Positions 30,437 to 41,056 of a stretch of 64,000 nt of DNA are shown here, in pieces (position 1 is the stretch's first letter; the number at the start of each line of letters is the position of its first letter). Source of the DNA: Sphingosinicella xenopeptidilytica (lineage in GTDB: Bacteria; Pseudomonadota; Alphaproteobacteria; Sphingomonadales; Sphingomonadaceae); assembly GCF_042676985.1 (NCBI RefSeq), contig NZ_JBHTIK010000002.1:186001-250000 (forward strand), in the 5' to 3' direction. The position numbers were made by a program, and so were the translations under genes. Under the pieces are notes generated by a model. That model had not been told where the DNA came from, did not search any database, and was given only the letters and a program-made list of their open reading frames with translations.

Positions 30437-31774
30437 ATGACGATATCGGAAGACCGCCGTTTCCTCGGCCACCCCATCGGCCTCGGCTATCTCGCGTTCA
30501 CGGAGGCGTGGGAGCGCTTCTCCTTCTATGGGATGCAGGCGCTGCTCGTGCTCTACATGACGAAGGAACTGCTGCTTCCCGGCCATGTCGAGAACGTCGC
30601 GCTCTTCAAGCCGTTCAGCGCGCTTTTCGGCGGCATCGAAGGCCAGGCGCTCGCCTCGGCGATCTTCGGTACCTATGCCGCAAGCGTCTACCTCACCCCC
30701 GTCCTCGGCGGCTTCCTCGCCGACCGCGTCCTCGGCAAGAGACGCACCGTCTTGCTCGGCGCGGTCACGATGGCGGTCGGCCATTTCCTGATGGCGTTCG
30801 AGGCGGCGTTCCTCTTCGCGCTGCTCTGCCTCGTGCTCGGCAGCGGCATGTTCAAGGGCAATATCGCAAGCCAGGTCGGCGCGCTCTACGGTCCCACAGA
30901 TCTCCGCCGCGCCGACGCCTTCCAGATCTTCTATCTCGGCATCAACGCGGGCGTCATCGCCTCGCCGCTGATCGTCGGCACGCTCGGCGAAACGGTCGGC
31001 TGGCACTGGGGCTTCGGCGCGGCGGGCGTCGGTATGCTCATCGGCCTCGCCATCTATCTCGCCGGGCAGAAGCACCTGCCGCGCGAGCATTTCGAACCGC
31101 AGGGCAAAGCCGCAGCAGCCGCGCCCAAGCTGGAGGCCGGAGACTGGCCTGCGGTGATCGCGCTCGTGCTGCTGATCCCGGTGCTCGCGGTCGCGATCGT
31201 GCCCAACAACCAGATCTTCAACGCCTATCTCGTCTGGGGCGACCAGCAGTTCGATTTAAATTTCATGGGTGAGAAACTGCCGACAACGTGGCTTGTCACA
31301 TTGGACGCCATCGTCAGCGTCAGCTTCCTCGCGCTCGTCGCACTCTTCTACCGCTGGTACGGCAAGCGCTGGAAGGAGCCGGACGAGATCACCAAGATCA
31401 TCATCGGTTCTGCCTTCTCGGTCGGCGGGATGCTCTGTCTCTACATGGCGGCGGAAACGCAGGGCGCCGGACAGAAGATCGGCCTCGCCTGGCCCGTCGC
31501 CTTCCATGTCATCAACAGCATCGGCTTCGCGCACATGTTGCCCGTAAGCCTCGCGCTGTTCGCGAAGCTCGCGCCGAGGGCGATCAACGCGACCGTGATC
31601 GGTCTCTATTATCTCGCCTTCTTCTCGGGCAACGCGCTCGTCGGCTGGATCGGCGGCTTCTACGAAACGATGCGGACAACCGAGTTCTGGCTGCTCCATG
31701 CCGGGCTCGCGGCGGGCGCGGGCGTGGTGTTCCTGCTCTTCAAGCTGTTCATGGGCCGCCGCCTCGCGGCTTAG
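30437..31774 (+). CDS. POT/PTR-family oligopeptide transporter
   Basis: The 445-residue membrane protein has the proton-dependent oligopeptide transporter marks AFTEAWERFSFYGMQALLV (the ExxERFxYYG-like motif) in helix 1, a GGFLADRVLGKRRT loop and LGSGMFKGNIASQVG. About 12-14 helices are expected. It imports di- and tripeptides with protons. ATG 30437 has GGGGAG 6 nt upstream. Its 3' end shares bases with the convergent GlxA-type gene (TTAG at 31771-31774). Confidence 0.9.
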   Translation: MTISEDRRFLGHPIGLGYLAFTEAWERFSFYGMQALLVLYMTKELLLPGHVENVALFKPFSALFGGIEGQALASAIFGTYAASVYLTPVLGGFLADRVLGKRRTVLLGAVTMAVGHFLMAFEAAFLFALLCLVLGSGMFKGNIASQVGALYGPTDLRRADAFQIFYLGINAGVIASPLIVGTLGETVGWHWGFGAAGVGMLIGLAIYLAGQKHLPREHFEPQGKAAAAAPKLEAGDWPAVIALVLLIPVLAVAIVPNNQIFNAYLVWGDQQFDLNFMGEKLPTTWLVTLDAIVSVSFLALVALFYRWYGKRWKEPDEITKIIIGSAFSVGGMLCLYMAAETQGAGQKIGLAWPVAFHVINSIGFAHMLPVSLALFAKLAPRAINATVIGLYYLAFFSGNALVGWIGGFYETMRTTEFWLLHAGLAAGAGVVFLLFKLFMGRRLAA

Positions 31775-32742
31775 GCAGCAGCCGCAGTGCCGAAGCGACG
31801 GCGGTAGTCGCCGGGGGTGAGGCCGACGCGTTTCTGGAACACCTTGCGGAAGGCGCCCGCGTCCTCGTAGCCGACCTCCCACGCGATCCGGTCGACGGGG
31901 CGTTTCGAGAACTCCAGCAATTCGCGCGCCTTGCCGACGCGGAGCTGCTGGCAATATTCGGTGGGCTTCATGCCCGTCGCGCCCCGGAAGCGGCGCAGGA
32001 AGGTGCGCTCCTCCATCCCGGCATGTTCGGCCATCGCCGTCACGCTCACGTCGCGGCCGCCCTTGGCCTGCAGCCAGTGCTGCACCTTCAGTATGGCCTC
32101 ATCGCCGTGCGTCAATTGCGGCGCGCACGTGCTGTAGTGGCGCTGCTCGCGCCCCACGGGGTCGACGAGCAGGTACTGCGCGGTCTCCAGCATCACCGAA
32201 GGCCCGAGGAAGCGGTCGACGAGGCGGAGGCCAAGATCGGTCCACGCCATCAGGCCGCCCGCTGTAATGATGTCGCCGTCCTCCACGATCATCTTGTCGG
32301 TATCGAGCTTCACGTCGGGGAAGCGGCGCTGGAAGGGTTCGCCGAACATCCAGTGCGTCGTCGCCGGGCGTCCGGCGAGCAGGCCGGTCGCGGCAAGGAT
32401 GAACGCGCCGCCGCAGACGGAGCCGAGCGTCGCGCCCTGCGCGTGCCGGTCGAGCAGCCAGCGCGCATAGGGCTCGGTTTCCTGCGGGCTGGGCACCTTC
32501 GACAGCGAGCCCGGCACGACGAGCACGGCGGGGCACGAACCGGCGCCGGGCATCGTATCGAAACTGCGGCGGAAGCCATCATCGCCTCGTTCCCAGTGGC
32601 TCACCCGCAGGCGCTCGCCGCCATGCGCTTCCGAAAGCTCGCCCGCGATCCAGAACAGGTCGCTCATGCCGTGGATCATGCCGAGCTGCGCGCCCGGATA
32701 GAGAACGATGCCGATTTCGGCGACTGCGCGATCGTTTGTCAC
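31771..32742 (-). CDS. GlxA-type transcriptional regulator (DJ-1/PfpI-like plus AraC domain)
   Basis: The 323-residue protein joins a DJ-1/PfpI-like domain (about 8-190, LGSVCGGAFILAATGLL) to an AraC helix-turn-helix pair (about 225-315, MAEHAGMEERTFLRRFRGAT and VAWEVGYEDAGAFRKVF-like). It diverges from an alpha/beta hydrolase at 32857 and is likely to control it. The GTG start is preceded by AGGGG. A 17-bp stretch upstream (32756-32772) resembles one upstream of the second GlxA-type gene at 34504. Confidence 0.88.
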   Translation of the reverse strand: MTNDRAVAEIGIVLYPGAQLGMIHGMSDLFWIAGELSEAHGGERLRVSHWERGDDGFRRSFDTMPGAGSCPAVLVVPGSLSKVPSPQETEPYARWLLDRHAQGATLGSVCGGAFILAATGLLAGRPATTHWMFGEPFQRRFPDVKLDTDKMIVEDGDIITAGGLMAWTDLGLRLVDRFLGPSVMLETAQYLLVDPVGREQRHYSTCAPQLTHGDEAILKVQHWLQAKGGRDVSVTAMAEHAGMEERTFLRRFRGATGMKPTEYCQQLRVGKARELLEFSKRPVDRIAWEVGYEDAGAFRKVFQKRVGLTPGDYRRRFGTAAAA

Positions 32743-32856
32743 TTTTGGCCCCTACAATGTCGGTTCCGCCAATCCGCACCCTGCCGCACGCCGCGTAGAA
32801 CGTCCATCAGAAGCCGACGCGAACGCGGCGGCAGACATTCAGGAAGGAACCTTGTC

Positions 32857-33684
32857 ATGAGCACCATCACCACAAAGGACGGCACCCGCATCTTCTACAA
32901 GGATTGGGGTTCGAAGGACGCGCAGCCCATCGTCTTCTCGCACGGCTGGCCGCTTTCGGCCGACGCATGGGATCCCCAGCTCGTGTTCTTCGCCAACGCC
33001 GGCTACCGTGTCATCGCCCACGATCGCCGCAGCCATGGCCGCTCCGATCAGGTCTGGCAGAACAATACGATGGATCAGTATGCGGACGACCTCGCCGAGC
33101 TGATCGAACAGCTCGACCTCAGGAACGTCGTCCTCATCGGCCACTCGACGGGCGGCGGCGAAGTCACCCGCTACGTCGGCCGCCACGGCACGGGCCGGGT
33201 CGCGAAGGTGGTCCTGCTCGGCGCGGTGCCGCCGCTGATGCTGAAGACAGAGGCCAATCCCGGCGGCCTGCCGCTCGAAGTGTTCGATGCCTTCCGCAAG
33301 AACACCTTCGACAACCGCGCGCAGTTCTTCTGGGATGCGACGATCCCCTTCTACAACTTCAACCGCGAAGGGGTGACGATGTCCGAAGGCATCCGCGCGA
33401 ACTTCTGGCGGCAGGGCATGATGGGCGGCCTCAAGGGCCAGCTCGACTCGATCAAGGCCTTCTCGGAAAGCGATTTCACCGAAGACCTGAAGAAGATCGA
33501 CGTGCCTGCGCTCATCATCCACGGGGACGACGACCAGATCGTGCCGATCGGCGCCTCGGCGCTGCTCTCCTCGAAACTGGCGCCGAAAGCGACGCTGAAG
33601 GTCTACGAAGGCAGCGGCCACGGCATCTCGGAACAGGAAGCCGACCGCTTCAACGCCGACGTTCTCGCCTTCATCAAGGGCTGA
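32857..33684 (+). CDS. Alpha/beta hydrolase, non-heme haloperoxidase-like
   Basis: The 275-residue protein has the catalytic triad of the cofactor-free haloperoxidase/esterase group: Ser97 in GHSTGGGEV, Asp in HGDDDQIVP and His in GSGHGI. The N-terminus is MSTITTKDGTRIFYKDWG, typical of the family. These enzymes are mainly esterases or perhydrolases in vivo. ATG 32857 has an AGGAAGGA ribosome-binding site. It is divergent from the GlxA-type gene and followed by a rho-independent terminator. Confidence 0.9.
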   Translation: MSTITTKDGTRIFYKDWGSKDAQPIVFSHGWPLSADAWDPQLVFFANAGYRVIAHDRRSHGRSDQVWQNNTMDQYADDLAELIEQLDLRNVVLIGHSTGGGEVTRYVGRHGTGRVAKVVLLGAVPPLMLKTEANPGGLPLEVFDAFRKNTFDNRAQFFWDATIPFYNFNREGVTMSEGIRANFWRQGMMGGLKGQLDSIKAFSESDFTEDLKKIDVPALIIHGDDDQIVPIGASALLSSKLAPKATLKVYEGSGHGISEQEADRFNADVLAFIKG

Positions 33685-33703
33685 ACCGAAGCATAAACGA
33701 TCA

Positions 33704-33739
33704 GGCGCCGGCGGGTGGGTCCGCCGGCGCCTTTGTTTT
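33704..33739 (+). terminator. Rho-independent terminator after the alpha/beta hydrolase
   Basis: An 11-bp perfect stem (GGCGCCGGCGG / CCGCCGGCGCC) with loop GTGGGT is followed by TTTGTTTT. It ends at the stop codon of the convergent DJ-1/PfpI gene. Confidence 0.88.
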
Positions 33740-34422
33740 CAGCGCACGGATGCGAGGGAGGATATTTCCGCGCGCCGAAGGTCGAAGCCGCGGGCGGCCA
33801 TCGCCGCCAGCGTCTTGTCCAGAATGGGTTTGCGCGCCGTCTCCGGCGTGCCGCCGCCAAGCGGCGCGGGATCGTATTCGAGCGCGAGCTGGATCATCTC
33901 GGCGAGATCCCGGCCGTGCAGCTTTTCGACGATGCGGAAGCCGAAATCGATCCCGGCGGTGACGCCGCCGCCAGAGATGCGGTTGCGGTCCTCGACGACG
34001 CGCTCCGCGACCGGGATCGCACCGAACGCCGCCAGGTGCTCGCGCCACGCCCAGTGGCAGCCCGCCTTGTAGCCGGTCATCAGCCCCGCAGCGGCGAGGA
34101 TCAGCGACCCGGTGCACACACTGGTGACGAACCGCGCGCCCTCGGCCTGCCGCCGCAGCCAGTCCAGCACCGCCGTATCCTGCATCATCGCTGTGCAGCC
34201 ATAGCCGCCCGGTACGCAGATCATGTCGAGCTGCGGGCAGTCCGCGAAGGTCGCGGTCGGCAGGAAGGTGAGTCCACAATCGTCGCGGATCAGTTCCAGA
34301 TCCTTCCACACGAAGTGCAGCTTCGCGCCCGGCATTCGCGCCAGCACCTGCGCGGGGCCGGTCATGTCGAGCTGGGTCAGCTCTGGGTAGAGCAGGAAGC
34401 CGATGTCGAATGTTTCAGTCAT
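33739..34422 (-). CDS. DJ-1/PfpI-family protein (isonitrile-hydratase-like)
   Basis: The 227-residue protein has the DJ-1/PfpI nucleophile-elbow cysteine in SVCTGSLILAAAGLM and the acidic residue near the start (PELTQLDMTGPAQV), as in isonitrile hydratases. It is a single domain with no AraC part. It is divergent from a GlxA-type regulator gene (34504) that likely controls it; the 81-bp gap holds a direct repeat and a promoter. Isonitrile hydration is the best-known activity but is not certain here. Confidence 0.82.
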   Translation of the reverse strand: MTETFDIGFLLYPELTQLDMTGPAQVLARMPGAKLHFVWKDLELIRDDCGLTFLPTATFADCPQLDMICVPGGYGCTAMMQDTAVLDWLRRQAEGARFVTSVCTGSLILAAAGLMTGYKAGCHWAWREHLAAFGAIPVAERVVEDRNRISGGGVTAGIDFGFRIVEKLHGRDLAEMIQLALEYDPAPLGGGTPETARKPILDKTLAAMAARGFDLRRAEISSLASVR

Positions 34423-34434
34423 GGCATGTGTCCT

Positions 34435-34504
34435 CGGGTTGGCGGGATGCTCCTAGGCAATCGGCGGGTTGGCGGAAATGACAATCATCTATATAATCCT
34501 GCCA
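34435..34504 (+). promoter_or_regulatory. Promoter with direct-repeat operator for the GlxA-type gene, leaderless start
   Basis: TTGGCG (34469-34474), a 17-bp spacer and a perfect TATAAT (34492-34497) form a strong promoter; the expected start site coincides with the A of ATG 34504. An 11-bp direct repeat CGGGTTGGCGG occurs at 34435-34445 and 34465-34475, 30 bp apart (about three helical turns), with the second copy over the -35. AraC-type proteins bind such repeats, so autoregulation and control of the divergent PfpI gene are likely (inference). Confidence 0.7.
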
Positions 34505-35451
34505 TGCAGACCGTTCTCCTTGTCTTCCCGGGCTTTCAGTTGCTCGACCTTTCAGGCCCTGCCGCCGTCTTTGGCGGCGCTGCGGAGGGGCTCGGAAACG
34601 GCGGCGAGGTCGTCACGGTGTCGGCTGAGGGTGGGGCGGTGATGTCGAGCTGCGGCGTTGCCGTCGCGACGCTCGCGTTGCCGGCGTTCGATGCCGTTGA
34701 CACGGTGCTCGTGGTCGGCGGCGACGGCCCCGGCCTGCGCGCGCTGATGGAGGATGAGCGCACGGGCGCATGGTTCCGGCGCACCGCCGCTACGGCGCGC
34801 CGCTACGGCTCGATCTGCTCGGGCGCGTTCGCACTCGCGGCGTGGGGGCTCACCGATGGCCACCGTGTCGCCACGCACTGGAACGGTGCGCACCTGCTAG
34901 CCGAAGGCTTCCCCGGCACCGAGGTCGATGCCGACGCGATGTTCGTGGAAGACGGCGCGCTCTGGACCTCGGCGGGGGTAACGGCCGGCATCGACATGGC
35001 GCTCGCGATGGTGGAGCGCGATCACGGTCCGCGCCTTGCGAACGCCATCGCGCGGCGGCTGGTGCTTTCGGTGCGTCGCCCCGGCAACCAGTCTCAATAT
35101 TCGCCGCTGCTACGCGCGCAGACGACGGCTGCGGGACGCTATGCCGACCTCGTCGGCTACATCGCCGCGAACCTCGATCGGAAGCTCGATGTGGAAGCGC
35201 TCGCCGCGCGCGTCCGCGAGACACCGCGCAGCTTTCACCGCAACTTCCGCGAAGCGACGGGGAAAACGCCGGCGGCCTTCGTCACCGCCGCGCGGCTGGA
35301 CCGCGCCCGCGCGCTGCTCGGCGAAGGGGCGCCGGTAAAAACCGCCGCCTCGGCGTGCGGCTTCTCCTCGCCGGAGCATTTCACGAAGAGCTTTTCCGGC
35401 GCCTTCGGCCTCTCGCCCGCCGCGTGGCGGGCGCTGAACGCTAGGACCTGA
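34504..35451 (+). CDS. GlxA-type transcriptional regulator (second copy)
   Basis: The 315-residue protein has a DJ-1/PfpI-like N-terminal domain (MQTVLLVFPGFQLLDLSG, cysteine in GSICSGAFALAAWGL) and a C-terminal AraC DNA-binding domain (LAARVRETPRSFHRNFREAT; SACGFSSPEHFTKSFSGAFG). It differs clearly from the GlxA protein at 31771. There is no ribosome-binding site between the -10 box and ATG, consistent with leaderless translation. The stop codon lies inside the left arm of a 148-bp inverted-repeat element. Confidence 0.88.
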   Translation: MQTVLLVFPGFQLLDLSGPAAVFGGAAEGLGNGGEVVTVSAEGGAVMSSCGVAVATLALPAFDAVDTVLVVGGDGPGLRALMEDERTGAWFRRTAATARRYGSICSGAFALAAWGLTDGHRVATHWNGAHLLAEGFPGTEVDADAMFVEDGALWTSAGVTAGIDMALAMVERDHGPRLANAIARRLVLSVRRPGNQSQYSPLLRAQTTAAGRYADLVGYIAANLDRKLDVEALAARVRETPRSFHRNFREATGKTPAAFVTAARLDRARALLGEGAPVKTAASACGFSSPEHFTKSFSGAFGLSPAAWRALNART

Positions 35452-35589
35452 TCGACATTCAGAAGATGACGTGTCGAAAATGGTGGATTTCTGTGACCCG
35501 GAGCGCAGCGCACTACAGGTGCGTGAGCACCGGAAGCACGGAAAGCTGCCATTTGCAGACCGTCAGGGCTGAATGTCGATCAGGTCCTA
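35442..35589. repeat. 148-bp element with perfect 21-bp terminal inverted repeats
   Basis: Arms at 35442-35462 and 35569-35589 are exact reverse complements (arm core ACCTGATCGACATTC). The left arm contains the stop codon of the GlxA-type gene and the right arm contains the stop of the convergent GH84-like gene. The 106-base interior has partial self-complementarity (AAATGG / CCATTT) and no gene. It could be a mobile miniature element or a bidirectional terminator. Confidence 0.85.
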
Positions 35590-36657
35590 CTGTGTCTGTA
35601 CGGCCTCGCCGGTGATCATGTAGCCGCCTTCCAGAAAGCGCGCGACCTCGTCCGCCGCCGGGTGGTCGAACGCCTTGTATTTCGCGCGCAGGGACGTGCA
35701 GCGCTCACCGGGTATGCGGTCAAGGCCGCTGTCGTTCAGCGTCAGCAGATCGGTTTCCAGCGCGACGGCGAGGTCGCTGCCGTAGCATTGCCGCGCGGCT
35801 TCGAGGAACGCTGCGGCATAGCGATACATGTCGCCCTTGGCATAGCTCATCGCGAGCGTCATCGCGGGCGCGAGCGTCAGCCACGGCTGTAGCGCGGGGT
35901 TGATCGCGTGTCCTGCGATGCTTTCCGCAATGCCGTGCCGCCCCGTGAAGGCGCGCAGGTGCAGGAAGCGCGACATGCGCGGGCCGTCATTCACGGGGTA
36001 ATTGTCCCAGAGCACGGGCTTCCTGCGAAGCGCTTCGCCGACGCGGTCGAGGTGCCCGCACGTGAACTCGCGGCTGCAGACCTCCTCGCCGGTCCAGAAC
36101 ACATCCACCGCCGGATCGAGAAGCCTCCCGAGGTCTTCGAGGTAATTCGCGGGCCGCGCGCCGAACACGCGGTCGAGCACGGGGTCGTCGCTGTAATAGC
36201 TCGGGCACATCAGCACGCGCGCAGGCAGGGTGCTCGCGGCGTGGTGCACGATTTCCGACTGCGTTTCGGCAAGGCCCGGAATGTCGCCGTGCATGTCGTC
36301 AAACAGAATGGCGACGATATCCGGCTGGAGCGTGTTCAGAGCCTTCAGCCGTGCCGTCAGCGCAGCCTTGCCTTCACCCGTCCAGTCGTTGTGCAACTCG
36401 TACGGCGTGAGTCCGATGCCGAACGCGACGCCCGCATCGCGGCAGGTATCCGCGAAGCGCGCCAGCGCCTCCATCATCTCGGCAGGATGGTCTTCCTGCC
36501 ACTGGCGCCGGAGATAGGCGTCCGCCTTCGGCGCATAGATGAAGAACGAGAAACCGTGCGGCGCGAGGTTGCGCATCACATGGGCCCGGTCCGCCCATGT
36601 CCAGGGCTCTCCGAAATAGCCTTCGATGAGGCCGAGCGGCGGTGTCGTTCCAGTCAT
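35587..36657 (-). CDS. GH84-like beta-N-acetylglucosaminidase domain protein
   Basis: The 356-residue protein opens GLIEGYFGEPWTWADR, matching the first strand of the hyaluronidase / O-GlcNAcase catalytic barrel, and carries the catalytic aspartate pair in ILFDDMHGDI at about residue 137. GH84 enzymes use substrate-assisted hydrolysis of N-acetylglucosamine linkages. No signal peptide is present, so it should act in the cytoplasm. The chosen ATG 36657 removes a poorly conserved extension upstream. It is divergent from chrA. Confidence 0.75.
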   Translation of the reverse strand: MTGTTPPLGLIEGYFGEPWTWADRAHVMRNLAPHGFSFFIYAPKADAYLRRQWQEDHPAEMMEALARFADTCRDAGVAFGIGLTPYELHNDWTGEGKAALTARLKALNTLQPDIVAILFDDMHGDIPGLAETQSEIVHHAASTLPARVLMCPSYYSDDPVLDRVFGARPANYLEDLGRLLDPAVDVFWTGEEVCSREFTCGHLDRVGEALRRKPVLWDNYPVNDGPRMSRFLHLRAFTGRHGIAESIAGHAINPALQPWLTLAPAMTLAMSYAKGDMYRYAAAFLEAARQCYGSDLAVALETDLLTLNDSGLDRIPGERCTSLRAKYKAFDHPAADEVARFLEGGYMITGEAVQTQ

Positions 36658-36727
36658 GGCGGGACCGTGTAGCGGCTTTCGCAAGGCGTCGGAACAGGAT
36701 TGAAAGCGGAAGCGCTCTGTGCAACAC

Positions 36728-36756
36728 ATGTATCATAAAAGGATCGTATGTATCAT
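36728..36756 (+). promoter_or_regulatory. Paired ATGTATCAT boxes at the chrA start
   Basis: The 9-mer ATGTATCAT occurs at 36728-36736 and 36748-36756, 20 bp apart, and the second copy overlaps the chrA start codon. A further ATGTATG follows. Two same-side sites two helical turns apart suggest a repressor operator; no regulator gene is adjacent. Confidence 0.45.
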
Positions 36757-38053
36757 GTATGTGTCTGCCCCCTCCGTTCCGTTCGCTGATGCCGCGCGCG
36801 TATGGGCACGGATCGGGATTCTGTCGTTCGGCGGTCCGGCGGCGCAGATCGCGCTGATGCACCGCGTGCTTGTCGACGAACGGAAATGGGTGGGCGAGGC
36901 GCAATTCCTGCACGCGCTCAACTTCTGCATGTTGCTGCCCGGGCCGGAAGCGCAGCAGCTCGCAACCTATGTGGGCTGGCTGCTGCACGGCGTGCGCGGC
37001 GGGCTCGTCGCGGGGCTGCTGTTCATCCTGCCGGGGATGCTCGTCATGCTCGGTCTCTCGGTGCTCTACGTGACGCTGGGGCAGGTCCCCGCGGTGGAAG
37101 GGCTGCTGTTCGGTCTCAAGGCGGCGGTGTTGGTCGTCGTTGCCGAGGCACTGGAACGCGTCGGCCGCCGCGCGCTCGGTTCGGGCGTTGCCCGGCTGCT
37201 CGCCGTGCTGGCGTTTGCAGCGCTGTTCCTGTTCGGCGTGCCGTTTCCGGTCGTCGTGCTCGCGGCGGGGCTGATCGGCTACATGGCGGGGCGGCGTGGC
37301 TCGACGCTGTTCGCGCGCGCGCCCGGCGATGCCGCGCTCGATGAGACCCCGCGCCGCAGCTCGCCGTTTGCGATCCTCAGCCTTGCCGTCCTCTGGCTCG
37401 CGCCGCTTGGTCTCCTGTGGCTCCTGCTGCCGGGCAGCGTCTATGCGGAGATCGCGCGCTTCTTCTCCTGGCTTGCGGTCATCACTTTCGGCGGCGCTTA
37501 TGCGGTGCTCTCCTACATGACCGACGTCGTCGTCGGCAGTTTCGGCTGGATGCGCCCCGGCGAAATGATGGATGCGCTCGGCCTTGCCGAAACCACGCCC
37601 GGCCCGCTCATTCTCGTCACGCAGTTCGTCGGCTTCGTTGCGGCGTGGCGCGAAGGCGGCGGTTCGATCGGCGCGGGAATCCTCGGCGCGCTGCTGACGA
37701 CATGGGTGACATTCGCGCCCTGTTTCCTCTGGATTTTCGCGGGTGCGCCCTATGTCGAACGCCTGCGCGGCAACCGTGCGCTTGCAAGCGCGCTCGCGGC
37801 GATCACGGCGGCGGTGGTCGGCGTCATCGCCAATCTCGGCATCTGGTTCGGCGTGCATTTCCTGTTCGCGCGCACCGTGCGTCTCGATGCGGGGCCGTTC
37901 GACGCTGCGCTGCCGGACTGGGCGAGCCTCGATGTCGCGGCGCTCGCGCTCACCGCGCTGCTCGGTGTCATCGCGTGGCGCTGGAAGGTCGGCATCGGCT
38001 GGCTGTTGCTGATCGGCATCGGCCTCGGGCTCGCCGTTCAGGCCGTGCTTTAG
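36755..38053 (+). CDS. chrA: Chromate transporter, two-domain CHR family
   Basis: The 432-residue protein has two homologous halves with CHR signatures: RIGILSFGGPAAQIALMH and LLPGPEAQQLATYVGWL in the first, ITFGGAYAVLSYM and AETTPGPLILVTQFVGF in the second. About 10-12 membrane helices are expected. It exports chromate and possibly other oxyanions. The ATG at 36755 fits the family start; an AAAGGA box lies 11 nt upstream. There is no chrB gene nearby. Confidence 0.88.
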   Translation: MYVSAPSVPFADAARVWARIGILSFGGPAAQIALMHRVLVDERKWVGEAQFLHALNFCMLLPGPEAQQLATYVGWLLHGVRGGLVAGLLFILPGMLVMLGLSVLYVTLGQVPAVEGLLFGLKAAVLVVVAEALERVGRRALGSGVARLLAVLAFAALFLFGVPFPVVVLAAGLIGYMAGRRGSTLFARAPGDAALDETPRRSSPFAILSLAVLWLAPLGLLWLLLPGSVYAEIARFFSWLAVITFGGAYAVLSYMTDVVVGSFGWMRPGEMMDALGLAETTPGPLILVTQFVGFVAAWREGGGSIGAGILGALLTTWVTFAPCFLWIFAGAPYVERLRGNRALASALAAITAAVVGVIANLGIWFGVHFLFARTVRLDAGPFDAALPDWASLDVAALALTALLGVIAWRWKVGIGWLLLIGIGLGLAVQAVL

Positions 38054-38092
38054 GAATCGACCCCGCCACCCGGCGGCGATATAGCGCGGGAC

Positions 38093-38791
38093 ATGCGCAG
38101 CCTGATCCCTTTCATTCTGCTGCTCGCCGCACCTGCAGCCGCGCAGCAGGCGGCGGAAGTGCCGGGCATTCCCGCCGAATGGTTCGCCGCGAAGGAAGGT
38201 GCCGCCGCGGCGCGCACGCCCGATCTCGACGCGCTTGCCAAGGATGTGCTCGACCGCGCCCGCTGGTCCACCACCACGCAGGCCTGCAAGACGCTTACCC
38301 GCACCGAGCCCTACGGTCTCCAGCCCGCAACTGCCGACCGGCTGGTCAGCGAAGGGCTGAAGGCGGGCGCGTTCGTCGGCGCGTGGACGTTCTACGCGCG
38401 CACCGATTGCGCCGAAACGCCGCTGCTCCGTTACCTCTACATCGCCGAGACGGGCGGCGAGAACCTCCTCCTCGTCGTCAATCGCGGCGAGGCGATCTCG
38501 ACGCCGAGCCAGATGCGCGAGACGAGCAAGCTCGCTGCCAAGGCCGCCTACGACCGCGCGAAGCAGCAGCAGCCGTCGTGTGAAGTGACGAGCGTCGGGA
38601 TGCGTCAGACGCGGATCGCCGCGACGGACGGCGATCTTTCGCCCATGCAGTTCGGCACGCGCTTCGCGGGCGGCTGGAGCGAGGCGTGGGACTTTGTGGC
38701 TTGCGGTCGCCGCGCGACCGTGACAGTCCGATTTGAAGCCGATGGCAAGGGCGGCGCTTCCGCGCGCGTGACAGACGTCACGCTGTCCTGA
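38093..38791 (+). CDS. Secreted protein of unknown function
   Basis: Not recognised. The 232-residue product has a clear signal peptide (MRSLIPFILLLAAPAAAQQ). The mature part has four cysteines (TTQACKTL, RTDCAETP, QPSCEVTS, FVACGRRA), which could form two disulfides in the periplasm. The last 40 residues are beta-strand rich. It lies between chrA and the methylmalonyl-CoA mutase gene in the same direction, 39 bp and 25 bp away. Confidence 0.65.
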   Translation: MRSLIPFILLLAAPAAAQQAAEVPGIPAEWFAAKEGAAAARTPDLDALAKDVLDRARWSTTTQACKTLTRTEPYGLQPATADRLVSEGLKAGAFVGAWTFYARTDCAETPLLRYLYIAETGGENLLLVVNRGEAISTPSQMRETSKLAAKAAYDRAKQQQPSCEVTSVGMRQTRIAATDGDLSPMQFGTRFAGGWSEAWDFVACGRRATVTVRFEADGKGGASARVTDVTLS

Positions 38792-38816
38792 GCCGGACAG
38801 GGATTACGGAGAGGTT

Positions 38817-40973
<2,157 letters not shown>

Positions 40974-41056
40974 CTGCGCCCGCGGGCACCGGCCCGATTC
41001 GGACCCGTACCGAAATCGTGATATGTCTCGCCGCCTCCAAACAGGGGAGACACGTC

